Positions 1 through 8,106 of a DNA stretch of 16,916 nt are shown in pieces; the stretch's first letter is position 1; the number at the start of each line of letters is the position of its first letter. Both the position numbers and the translations under genes were made by a program. The notes under the pieces were generated by a model, which worked only from the letters and a program-made list of their open reading frames with translations, did no database searches and was not told the DNA's origin. Origin of the DNA: Phocaeicola_A sp964514145 (GTDB lineage Bacteria > Bacteroidota > Bacteroidia > Bacteroidales > Bacteroidaceae); assembly GCA_964514145.1 (NCBI GenBank), contig CAZEPM010000039.1, forward strand, positions 1 to 16,916, in the 5' to 3' direction.

Positions 1-61
1 CTGTTGCGATTTTCTGAACACAAATTGCACAGCCGACAGACAGTTTCAGCTCCAAATCCAT
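1..61 (-). CDS. Possible 5' end of a gene cut by the left window edge
   Basis: On the minus strand an ATG at 61-59 opens a frame that stays open to the window edge, beginning MDLELKLSVGCAICVQKIAT (20 codons). It lies 38 bases past the waaA stop and on the same strand, so a further gene of the gltX-waaA unit would fit. No clear ribosome-binding site precedes the ATG, and twenty codons are too few to name a family. The two nearby cysteines (CAIC) are seen but not interpretable. It may be chance; only sequence to the left can decide. Confidence 0.3.
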   Translation of the reverse strand, partial: MDLELKLSVGCAICVQKIAT

Positions 62-99
62 CCGGATAAGGGCACTGTCTTTTTGGTAAAAAGATAAAA

Positions 100-1317
100 C
101 TACAATGAAACGTATGACAATACACGGTCTGCAGCTCCCGCGCAACTGCGCACATACCGGCCTGCCAACTGCCCGCACTCAGTTTGATGGGTACGGTCGG
201 TCAGCAGTCTATCCATCAATGGATAAAAATCCGTCCGGCCTTGAATCTCAAAGCATCCACCCGTAGCCAACAATTGCCGAGCCTCTTGAAAGCGCTGATT
301 GTTTGGCCCGAATATAACCGGCAACCCGTATACTGCAGCTTCTAATACATTGTGAATGCCTGCCCCAAACCCCCCGCCTATGTATGCTATTTCGCCATAA
401 CGATAAATAGACGACAACAAGCCGAAACAATCGACAATCAAGCAATCAGCCTGACAAATGTTTTCATCGGTTGCCTGCGTATAGCGCACGTACGGTCGCT
501 GCAACTTACTGATAATTTCCTGCAAATGGCTTTCTTCGATGACGTGAGGAGCTATTATCAATTTCATCTCAGGATGAGTGTTAAAATAAGGGATAAAGAC
601 ATCTTCATCCGGAGTCCACGAGCTACCGGCTACTAACACTTGGCTGTCCTGTTTAAAGGTTTCAACTAATGGAAGCTGCTTAGCTTGCTGACAGATTTCC
701 AAGACCCGGTCGAAACGCGTATCACCCACAACGGTTACGTTTTTGATTCCTAAAGTAGCCAATAGGGATTTAGAAACTTCGTTTTGCACAAACAAATGGG
801 TAAAACACGTCAATACTTTGTAATATTTTCCACCATACCAACGAAAAAAAACTTGATTTTTACGAAAAATGGACGAGACACTATAAACAGGAATCTGTCT
901 ACGCCGTAAACCTTTCAGATAGTTTTGCCAGAACTCATATTTTATAAAGAACGCCATGCAAGGATTAGACAGATTCAGGAAACGACGCACGTTTCGCGGT
1001 GTGTCAAAAGGTAAATAGCAAATGATATCAGCTCCCGCATAATTTTTCCTCACTTCATATCCCGAAGGAGAGAAGAATGTCAGCAAGATTTTATATTCAG
1101 GATGTTCACGTCGAATACGCTCCATCAACGGACGCCCTTGCTCAAATTCGCCTAACGAAGCTGCGTGAAACCAAATATACTTGTGCCCGGGTTCTATCCG
1201 GTTGCGGAGTATATCGAATACTTTCCTATGCCCTTTCACCATCAAACATACTCTCTTATTAAACAAAGCAACAAACTTAACGACACACAAGTACAAACAA
1301 ATAACTAAACTATACAT
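100..1317 (-). CDS. waaA: 3-deoxy-D-manno-octulosonic acid (Kdo) transferase
   Basis: WaaA (KdtA) transfers Kdo from CMP-Kdo to the lipid A precursor at the cytoplasmic face of the inner membrane, the first step of LPS inner-core assembly. The 405-residue protein has the family layout. A hydrophobic N-terminal anchor (about residues 2-19) is followed by WFHAASLGEFEQGRP (49-63), which contains the conserved catalytic glutamate (E57). Then come YEFW (127-130), GDTRFDRV (198-205), AGSSWTPDE (230-238), IAPH (255-258) and the donor-binding stretch GGGFGAGIHNVLEA (314-327), ending in GLPVIFGPNNQRFQEA. The length is normal for a single-domain GT-B enzyme of this kind, and the start ATG directly precedes the anchor helix. 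It lies 35 bases downstream of gltX with no promoter-like motif between, so co-transcription is likely. Whether it adds one or more Kdo residues cannot be read from the sequence. Confidence 0.96.
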   Translation of the reverse strand: MYSLVICLYLCVVKFVALFNKRVCLMVKGHRKVFDILRNRIEPGHKYIWFHAASLGEFEQGRPLMERIRREHPEYKILLTFFSPSGYEVRKNYAGADIICYLPFDTPRNVRRFLNLSNPCMAFFIKYEFWQNYLKGLRRRQIPVYSVSSIFRKNQVFFRWYGGKYYKVLTCFTHLFVQNEVSKSLLATLGIKNVTVVGDTRFDRVLEICQQAKQLPLVETFKQDSQVLVAGSSWTPDEDVFIPYFNTHPEMKLIIAPHVIEESHLQEIISKLQRPYVRYTQATDENICQADCLIVDCFGLLSSIYRYGEIAYIGGGFGAGIHNVLEAAVYGLPVIFGPNNQRFQEARQLLATGGCFEIQGRTDFYPLMDRLLTDRTHQTECGQLAGRYVRSCAGAADRVLSYVSL

Positions 1318-1352
1318 GTAAATATAAATGACGTAATATGTCTGACAGAATT

Positions 1353-2870
1353 TTATTTCAATTCCTTAATCGCACGTTTCATTCTGGCTATGGTTTCTTC
1401 CTTTCCCAACACAGACGAGATATCAAACATGTGAGGTCCTTTTCCCTCTCCGACTAAGGTCAAACGAAAAGCATTCATAATATCTCCTGTGTGATAACCA
1501 TTATCTTCGATCCATTTCATAACAACACGTTCTTGATTCTTTATAGAAAAATCATCTAACGATGCTAGTAAATTGGACAATTGTGTCATCATGGATGCCG
1601 AATCTTCTTTCCATCGTTTCTGAACCGTCTTAACGTCATATTCTGTTGGTGCGACAAAGAAAAACTTACAAGTGTTCCACAATTCTTTTATGAAGTTCAC
1701 CCGTCCTTTCATCATGCCTACTACCGTCACAACTTTATCCATCGACGCTTCTATACCTTGTTCTCGCAAAACAGGCATAAACAGTTCGGCCACTTTCTGA
1801 TTGTCCATCTTCAGGATATACTCATGGTTAAACCAAATTCCCTTTATGTAGTCGAATTTCGCACCAGATTTGCTACAACGGTGAATATCAAATAACGCTA
1901 TCATCTCATCCAGCGTCATCAGTTCCTGATCATTGCCGGGATTCCAGCCAAGTAAGGCCAGAAAATTCAGTACAGCCTCCGGCAAATAGCCCGATTCGCG
2001 ATAGCCGGAAGATACTTCACCCGTCTTCGGGTCATGCCACTCCAAGGGGAATACAGGGAATCCCAGCCGGTCACCGTCGCGTTTACTCAACTTCCCTTTT
2101 CCATCCGGCTTCAGCAACAAAGGTAAATGGGCAAATTCCGGCATTGTATCTGCCCATCCGAATGCGCGATAAAGCAATACGTGCAACGGAGCCGAAGGCA
2201 ACCATTCTTCACCACGAATTACATGCGTTATTTCCATCAGATGGTCGTCGACAATATTTGCCAAATGATAGGTCGGTAATTCATCCGCAGACTTATAAAG
2301 CACCTTATCATCCAGAATAGAGGAATTAATCACAACATCACCACGTATCAAGTCGTTCACATGCACATCTTCATCAGGTTCTATTTTAAAACGAACCACA
2401 TATTGAACACCGTCCGCCACCAGTTTATCAACTTCTTCCGGAGATAAGGTCAACGAATTACGCATCGAACCACGCGTATGTGCATCATACTGAAAGTTGG
2501 AGATTTCCTTACGTTTAGCCTCTAACTCTGCAGGTGTATCAAAAGCCAGATAAGCTTTACCGTCATCCAACAGTTGCTTTACGTATTTCTTGTAAATATC
2601 ACGACGTTCAGACTGGCGATAAGGACCATGATCACCACCGAAGCTCACTCCCTCGTCAAACCGAATCCCCAACCACTTAAAAGACTCTATGATATATTCT
2701 TCAGCTCCGGGAACGAAACGACTGGAATCTGTATCTTCTATACGAAATATCAATTCACCGCCATGCTGACGCGCAAACAAATAATTATACAAGGCTGTAC
2801 GAACTCCACCGATGTGCAACGCACCCGTCGGACTCGGGGCAAAACGTACTCTAACTTTTCTTTCTGACAT
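1353..2870 (-). CDS. gltX: Glutamyl-tRNA synthetase
   Basis: A cytoplasmic class I aminoacyl-tRNA synthetase that charges tRNA-Glu with glutamate using ATP. The 505-residue protein opens with RVRFAPSPTGALHIGG, placing the HIGH-type motif (HIGG) at residues 19-22. The second signature, KLSKR, is at 260-264. IEDTD (44-48) and the LPTYHLANIVDDH stretch (198-210) are typical of the catalytic core. The part beyond about residue 330 is the helical anticodon-binding region. Just after KLSKR is an insertion with HDPKTGEVSSGYRESGYLPE (279-298) before the usual LNFLALLGWNP. I recall this as typical of Bacteroidetes GluRS, which supports the taxonomic guess. The start ATG at 2870 is the only one giving the normal N-terminus. 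A TAnnTTTG box lies about 24 bases upstream, giving a short leader. waaA follows on the same strand. Confidence 0.98.
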   Translation of the reverse strand: MSERKVRVRFAPSPTGALHIGGVRTALYNYLFARQHGGELIFRIEDTDSSRFVPGAEEYIIESFKWLGIRFDEGVSFGGDHGPYRQSERRDIYKKYVKQLLDDGKAYLAFDTPAELEAKRKEISNFQYDAHTRGSMRNSLTLSPEEVDKLVADGVQYVVRFKIEPDEDVHVNDLIRGDVVINSSILDDKVLYKSADELPTYHLANIVDDHLMEITHVIRGEEWLPSAPLHVLLYRAFGWADTMPEFAHLPLLLKPDGKGKLSKRDGDRLGFPVFPLEWHDPKTGEVSSGYRESGYLPEAVLNFLALLGWNPGNDQELMTLDEMIALFDIHRCSKSGAKFDYIKGIWFNHEYILKMDNQKVAELFMPVLREQGIEASMDKVVTVVGMMKGRVNFIKELWNTCKFFFVAPTEYDVKTVQKRWKEDSASMMTQLSNLLASLDDFSIKNQERVVMKWIEDNGYHTGDIMNAFRLTLVGEGKGPHMFDISSVLGKEETIARMKRAIKELK

Positions 2871-2893
2871 GGTCTATAACTTCTATTCGTGCG

Positions 2894-2901
2894 CAAAAAT
2901 A
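2894..2901 (-). promoter_or_regulatory. Candidate -7 box for gltX-waaA
   Basis: Read on the minus strand this is TATTTTTG, an exact match to the Bacteroidales -7 consensus TAnnTTTG. It ends 23 bases before the gltX ATG, which would give a leader of roughly 15-20 nt. No good TTG appears at the expected -33 spacing, so only half of the signal is present. The same 100-base gap must also hold the promoter for the divergent phosphodiesterase gene. The best plus-strand candidate there is TATATTCG at 2935-2942, which has one mismatch and also lacks a -33 element. Confidence 0.42.
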
Positions 2902-2970
2902 CAATATTTTTCTAGCACCTATTATATTTTTCTATATATTCGCATTGATAACAAACGAAACTCCTTAGTT

Positions 2971-5016
2971 ATGAGTCTACAACAAAAAAAACATAAAGAC
3001 ATCGTCTTTAAATGCATGCTCTATATAGCTTCTGTCTTACTTGTAGTTTTATTCATACGCGACAACAAATTTAGCTACATATTCCAACAAGAAAAACCTT
3101 GGCGATATGCACAACTCATCGCTACATTCGATTTCCCAATCTACAAAAACGAAGAACTGATTAAACAAGAACGAGACAGTCTGCTCAAGACTTTCAGTCC
3201 CTACTTCAACAAAGACAAGCAGATTGAAGAAAACCAAATAAAAAAATTACAAGCTTCGTTCAACTACAACTTTTTAGAAAACTCTGGCCACAGATACATG
3301 CAACATATTGAAAATGAACTACAGAAAATCTACGACACAGGCATTATCTCTAAAGAAGACAAAGAACGACTGACTGAAGAGAACATCCAAAACATCCGAA
3401 TCATTGACGACAAGCAACAGGCCATCCAACGCAACATCAGCCAAGTATTCACCCCTAAAGACGCATACGAATACCTGATTCATTCAGACACCATTCGCTA
3501 CAGCAAAACCTTTCTGCAACAAAGCAACCTCAATCTATACATCACTTCCAATCTGGTATATGACGAGAAAAAATCACAAGCAGCCAAAGAAGATATGTTA
3601 GCCGGCATTTCCGAAGCACAAGGTATGGTGTTAAGTGGAGAAAAAATCATAGACCGAGGCGAAATCATCAGCAAAAACACGTATGACAAACTCATCTCCT
3701 ATCAAAAAGAATTGTTGAAACGCAACGATACAACCGGCCAACATTGGCTGACGATTCTCGGACGAGTTCTCTTCATAGGCATTCTTTTTGGTTATTTCTT
3801 CATTTATCTGGAGATGTATCGACGTAACTACTACACATCGAAACGCAACGTCTTGCTGCTGATTTTCCTGATGATTATTTTCCCCATCATCACGTCATTA
3901 ATCACGATGCACAATCAACCAGCTATCGTCTACATGCTCCCCTTCACAATCGTACCCATCATTGTACGAGTGTTTATGGATTCACGCACCGCGTTCATGA
4001 TCCACATCATCGTTGTTATGACCTGCTCTGTCGTATTAAACAACCCCAATGAATTCATCCTGCTGCAAGTCGTAGCCGGCCTCGCCGGAATATACAGTCT
4101 GAACGAACTGTCGCAACGTTCCCAACTCTTCCAGACAGCTTTCTACATCACACTTGCCTATTCGGCATTCTATTTTGCCTATGAACTCATCATCGAAAGC
4201 GACCTGTCGAAAATAAACTACCGGATGTATATATATTTCCTAATCAACGGCATTCTGCTGCTGTTCACTTATCCGTTGTTATTCGTCATTGAAAAGACAT
4301 TCGGATTCACTTCCAATGTCACATTGGTAGAGCTCTCCAACATCAATCATCCGCTTCTGCGTAAACTTTCCGAAGATGCCCCCGGAACGTTCCAACACAC
4401 CATGCAAGTGGCTAACCTAGCCGCTGCAGCGGCCAACAAAATCGGCGCTAACAGCCAGCTAGTCCGTACGGGAGCACTTTATCATGATATTGGAAAAATC
4501 GGCAATCCGGTATTCTTTACCGAAAACCAAAACGGAGTCAACCCACACAAGAACCTGACTTACGAGCAAAGCGCCCAGATTATTATCAACCACGTTATCT
4601 ACGGGCTCAAACTGGCAGATAAATACAATCTGCCTAAAATCGTGCGCGACTTTATCAGCACACACCACGGATCCGGAAAAACAAAGTATTTCTACATCTC
4701 ATATAAGAACGAACATCCCAATGAACCGGTCGACGAGAGTTTGTTTACTTATCCCGGTCATAATCCATCAACCCCTGAACAAGCCATCCTGATGATGGCC
4801 GACTCCACCGAAGCCGCATCGCACAGTCTGACCGAGTATACGGAAGAAAATATCAACAACCTGGTAGATAAAATCATCGATGCACAAGTCAGCGAAGGAT
4901 TTTTCACCCAATGCCCCGTCACCTTCAAAGACATCACAACCATCAAAACGCTGTTTAAAGACAAACTCAAAGCGGCCTATCATACCCGCATCAGTTATCC
5001 GGAACTGAAAAAATAA
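2971..5016 (+). CDS. 7TM-HD family membrane phosphodiesterase (PgpH/YqfF type), probable c-di-AMP hydrolase
   Basis: Characterised relatives (PgpH of Listeria) hydrolyse cyclic di-AMP at the inner face of the cytoplasmic membrane. The 681-residue protein has the family order. A TM segment lies near residues 12-29. A roughly 230-residue extracytoplasmic sensor region (about 30-258) is rich in charged helices. Seven TM segments span about 259-445. A cytoplasmic HD domain follows, with FQHTMQV (474-480), GALYHDIGKIG (501-511; HD pair H505-D506), H541, and H565-H566 before GSGKTKY. The open frame extends back to 2812, but that part overlaps gltX and reads as non-protein. The ATG at 2971 gives a normal start just before the first TM helix. 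priA begins 2 bases after its stop, so the two are very likely co-transcribed. Substrate is inferred from the family; no cyclase is in the window. Confidence 0.93.
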   Translation: MSLQQKKHKDIVFKCMLYIASVLLVVLFIRDNKFSYIFQQEKPWRYAQLIATFDFPIYKNEELIKQERDSLLKTFSPYFNKDKQIEENQIKKLQASFNYNFLENSGHRYMQHIENELQKIYDTGIISKEDKERLTEENIQNIRIIDDKQQAIQRNISQVFTPKDAYEYLIHSDTIRYSKTFLQQSNLNLYITSNLVYDEKKSQAAKEDMLAGISEAQGMVLSGEKIIDRGEIISKNTYDKLISYQKELLKRNDTTGQHWLTILGRVLFIGILFGYFFIYLEMYRRNYYTSKRNVLLLIFLMIIFPIITSLITMHNQPAIVYMLPFTIVPIIVRVFMDSRTAFMIHIIVVMTCSVVLNNPNEFILLQVVAGLAGIYSLNELSQRSQLFQTAFYITLAYSAFYFAYELIIESDLSKINYRMYIYFLINGILLLFTYPLLFVIEKTFGFTSNVTLVELSNINHPLLRKLSEDAPGTFQHTMQVANLAAAAANKIGANSQLVRTGALYHDIGKIGNPVFFTENQNGVNPHKNLTYEQSAQIIINHVIYGLKLADKYNLPKIVRDFISTHHGSGKTKYFYISYKNEHPNEPVDESLFTYPGHNPSTPEQAILMMADSTEAASHSLTEYTEENINNLVDKIIDAQVSEGFFTQCPVTFKDITTIKTLFKDKLKAAYHTRISYPELKK

Positions 5017-5018
5017 CT

Positions 5019-7484
5019 ATGAAACTTTACATCGACGTTATCATACCACTGCCTTTAGCCACACAATATACCTATTCTCTGCCCGAACCACTTCACGACA
5101 AAGTGCAAGTTGGAAGTCGGGTTATCGTGTCGTTTGGTCGTAAGAAATTCTACACAGCCATTGTCGTGCGAAAACACGATAGGCCGTCGGATGATTACGA
5201 GATTAAAGACATCACCGAAGTCTTAGACGAACACCCGATCCTCTTGCCACAGCAACTCAAATTTTGGGAATGGATTGCCACATATTATCTTTGCACATTG
5301 GGCGACGTCTATAAAGCAGCCTTGCCTTCGGGCATGAAACTCGAAAGCGAAACCGTCGTGGTGTACAAGCCTGAACAAGAGACTGACCAGTCCTTCTCAC
5401 CACACGAACAAAAGCTGCTTGATTTGCTGGCCAAGGCTCCGGAGCAAACTGTCTCGCAACTGGAAAAAGTTAGCGGACAGAAAAACATCTTGCCACTCGT
5501 CAACAACTTGCTCAACAAGGGAGTAATCGGCCTCAAAGAAGAGCTGAAACGCAACTATAAGCCCAAGACTGAAGCACGCATCAGACTCACCTACAATTAC
5601 ACCGACGATACGCATCTGCACCAATTGTTCGACGAACTGGGCAAAGCCCCAAAACAGCTGGCATTGCTGATGAAATACGTCGAACTGTCCGGCCGCATGC
5701 AGGCAACTGACACGTTGAAAGAAGTCACCCGGCAGGAGTTACTGAACCGTACCGGAATCCCGTCTGCCATCCTCAACAGTCTGGTGAAAAAGCAAATCTT
5801 CGAAGTTTATCATCAGGAAATCGGTCGACTGCCTAAAAACAACAGGCCGACCATCCGGATTCACCCGCTCAGTGAGGTGCAACAAAAGGCCTACAACCAG
5901 ATTGTCGAAACTTTTCGCGAGAAAGCTATTTGTCTGCTTCATGGTGTCACATCCAGTGGAAAGACGGAGGTCTACATCCATCTGATTAATCAAACCATCA
6001 ATGCCGGCAAACAAGTGCTCTACTTGTTGCCCGAGATAGCCCTGACCACCCAAATCACAACGCGACTCCAACGGGTATTCGGCACGCGCCTTTGCATCTA
6101 TCATTCCAAGTTCCCGGATGCCGAGCGAGTGGAAATCTGGCAAAAGCAACTGAAAGACACCGCTTCTTACGACATCATTCTAGGCGTTCGCTCATCTGTA
6201 TTCTTGCCTTTCCGACAATTGGGACTGGTTATCGTCGACGAAGAACACGAGACTACCTACAAACAACAAGACCCCGCACCGCGTTATCATGCTCGCAGTG
6301 CAGCCATCGTGCTGGCCTCTATGTATCAAGCCAAAGTGTTGCTGGGAACGGCAACTCCCAGCGTAGAAAGCTATCAGAATGCACTAAACGGGAAATATGG
6401 ATTGGTGGAATTGACCGAACGATACAAAGACATCCAACTGCCTGAGATACATGTGGTCGACATTCAAGAACTGGGACGAAAAAAAATGATGAACGGCGTT
6501 TTCTCTCCCGAACTGCTGCTTGAAATACGCCATGCATTGGAACGCCGCGAACAAATCATCCTTTTTCAAAACCGACGCGGTTTTGCGCCAATGGTGGAAT
6601 GCAAGGTCTGCGGATGGGTTCCCAAATGCCAACATTGTGATGTCAGCCTGACTTATCATAAGAGACTGAACCAAATGACCTGCCATTATTGTGGAAGTAC
6701 GTATGCCGTGCCGCACTCGTGTCCGGCATGTGGCAGCACTGAGCTCTTCAATCGTGGATTTGGAACAGAAAAAATCGAAGATGAAATACAAATGCTGTTC
6801 CCCGAAACCCGCATAGCCCGCATGGATCTCGACACTACCCATACACGTTCGGCCTATGAACGCATCATCTCCGAATTTGCCAATGGGAAAACCGACATTC
6901 TGATTGGTACACAAATGGTCAGCAAAGGACTCGACTTTGAGCATGTCAGTGTAGTCGGGATTCTCAATGCCGACAACATGTTCAACTATCCGGATTTTCG
7001 CGCACACGAGCATGCCTTCCAACTCATGGCACAAGTGGCCGGACGAGCCGGTCGGAGAGACAAGCGCGGATTGGTCATTCTTCAAACCAAGTCACCCCAA
7101 CTGCCGGTTATCCAACAAGTCGTTACCAACAACTACCGACAAATGTTCGACAATCAGACGGAAGAACGTCGCATATTCCATTATCCTCCTTTTTATCGGC
7201 TAATTTACGTCTACCTGAAACACCGCAAAGAAGAAACAGTGAACCAAGCTGCCCAATTGCTTGCCGCACAACTTCGCACGGCTTTGGGCAACCGTGTGCT
7301 TGGTCCGGACCGGCCACCCGTAGCCCGCATACAGCAATTATTCATCAAGAAAATTGTGCTTAAGCTCGAACAACAGCTTTCGCTCGCCAAAATTCGCGAA
7401 TACCTTCAGACGGTGCAACACAACCTAATGGAAGATGAGCGTTTTCGCTCACTAATTGTTTATTATGATGTTGACCCCATGTAG
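5019..7484 (+). CDS. priA: Primosomal protein N' (replication restart 3'-5' DNA helicase PriA)
   Basis: PriA recognises stalled or D-loop forks and reloads the replicative helicase. The 821-residue protein has an N-terminal DNA-binding part with the family opening (YIDVIIPLPLATQYTYS, residues 4-20). The superfamily 2 helicase core follows: Walker A GVTSSGKT (309-316), DEEH box (407-410), GTATPS (443-448), GTQMVSKGLDF (630-640) and motif VI QVAGRAGR (672-679). Between the helicase lobes lies the PriA zinc-binding insertion with all eight cysteines in pairs: 528/531, 537/540, 555/558 and 568/571. All expected motifs are intact. The start ATG lies 2 bases after the stop of the preceding phosphodiesterase, indicating one transcript and perhaps translational coupling. 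It is somewhat longer than E. coli PriA (about 730 residues); the extra length appears to lie before Walker A. Confidence 0.98.
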   Translation: MKLYIDVIIPLPLATQYTYSLPEPLHDKVQVGSRVIVSFGRKKFYTAIVVRKHDRPSDDYEIKDITEVLDEHPILLPQQLKFWEWIATYYLCTLGDVYKAALPSGMKLESETVVVYKPEQETDQSFSPHEQKLLDLLAKAPEQTVSQLEKVSGQKNILPLVNNLLNKGVIGLKEELKRNYKPKTEARIRLTYNYTDDTHLHQLFDELGKAPKQLALLMKYVELSGRMQATDTLKEVTRQELLNRTGIPSAILNSLVKKQIFEVYHQEIGRLPKNNRPTIRIHPLSEVQQKAYNQIVETFREKAICLLHGVTSSGKTEVYIHLINQTINAGKQVLYLLPEIALTTQITTRLQRVFGTRLCIYHSKFPDAERVEIWQKQLKDTASYDIILGVRSSVFLPFRQLGLVIVDEEHETTYKQQDPAPRYHARSAAIVLASMYQAKVLLGTATPSVESYQNALNGKYGLVELTERYKDIQLPEIHVVDIQELGRKKMMNGVFSPELLLEIRHALERREQIILFQNRRGFAPMVECKVCGWVPKCQHCDVSLTYHKRLNQMTCHYCGSTYAVPHSCPACGSTELFNRGFGTEKIEDEIQMLFPETRIARMDLDTTHTRSAYERIISEFANGKTDILIGTQMVSKGLDFEHVSVVGILNADNMFNYPDFRAHEHAFQLMAQVAGRAGRRDKRGLVILQTKSPQLPVIQQVVTNNYRQMFDNQTEERRIFHYPPFYRLIYVYLKHRKEETVNQAAQLLAAQLRTALGNRVLGPDRPPVARIQQLFIKKIVLKLEQQLSLAKIREYLQTVQHNLMEDERFRSLIVYYDVDPM

Positions 7485-7521
7485 GGACTCAACCATGATT
7501 ATATTCAAAACTTGTTTGATT

Positions 7522-7998
7522 ATGAAAAAGATACTCTTTATCTGTTTGGGAAATATCTGTCGTTCTTCGGCTGCTGAGGAGATTATGCGTACACTGATGC
7601 GCAAAGAAGGGATGGAAGGCCAAATCACTGTAGACTCCGCCGGCATTTTGAGTTATCATGAGGGTGAACTTCCAGACAGTCGCATGCGCATGCATGCCGC
7701 CCGCCGCGGTTATACGTTAACTCATCGCTCACGTCCTGTCAAAACAAAAGACTTTTATGATTTTGACTTGATTGTCGGTATGGATGACCGCAACATACAA
7801 GACCTTAAAGACCGTGCTCCCGGAGTAGATGAGGAACGGAAAATCTGTCGCATGACCGACTTTTGCCAGCAAAAGACAGCAGACCACGTCCCTGACCCTT
7901 ATTATGGAGGAGCTTCCGGTTTCGAGAACGTTTTGGATATTCTGGAAGACGCTTGTGCTGGACTGCTTGCTTTCCTCAAAAAACAGCACGACTTATAA
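7522..7998 (+). CDS. Low-molecular-weight protein-tyrosine phosphatase
   Basis: A small cytoplasmic phosphatase that removes phosphate from protein tyrosines through a cysteinyl-phosphate intermediate. Using the ATG at 7522 the protein is 158 residues, the usual length. The P-loop CLGNICRSS (8-16) supplies nucleophile C8 and phosphate-binding R14. The general acid is D125 in VPDPYYGG (123-130). The frame is open back to 7456, overlapping priA, but the family normally begins a few residues before the P-loop, as in MKKILFICLGN, so 7522 is preferred over the ATGs at 7456 and 7495. The P-loop ends in SS where many homologues have SP. It follows priA by 37 bases and may be in the same transcript. 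Partner kinases of this family (Wzc-like) typically sit in polysaccharide operons; none is seen here, so its target is unknown. Confidence 0.94.
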   Translation: MKKILFICLGNICRSSAAEEIMRTLMRKEGMEGQITVDSAGILSYHEGELPDSRMRMHAARRGYTLTHRSRPVKTKDFYDFDLIVGMDDRNIQDLKDRAPGVDEERKICRMTDFCQQKTADHVPDPYYGGASGFENVLDILEDACAGLLAFLKKQHDL

Positions 7999-8106
7999 CC
8001 CGATAACAAAAAACATTCCTTACGAAACGAGAAGCTCCTGCTAATCACAAACAAGAACGACAATCATAAACGATATAGGATGTGGTAACAAAAGGGAGAG
8101 TCTTTC

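Noticed and set aside
2812..2970. In-frame upstream extension of the 7TM-HD phosphodiesterase by 53 codons
   Set aside because: The extension overlaps the 5' end of gltX on the other strand and is read from its complement plus AT-rich intergenic DNA. The ATG at 2971 sits just before the first TM helix and gives the expected architecture.
6384..7085. Long 233-codon minus-strand frame inside priA
   Set aside because: It lies opposite the PriA helicase core and zinc-binding region, whose motifs are unmistakable; it is a shadow frame.
7456..7521. Upstream ATGs at 7456 and 7495 for the tyrosine phosphatase
   Set aside because: They would add 22 or 9 residues ahead of the P-loop, and the first overlaps the end of priA. 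The family begins only a few residues before the P-loop cysteine.
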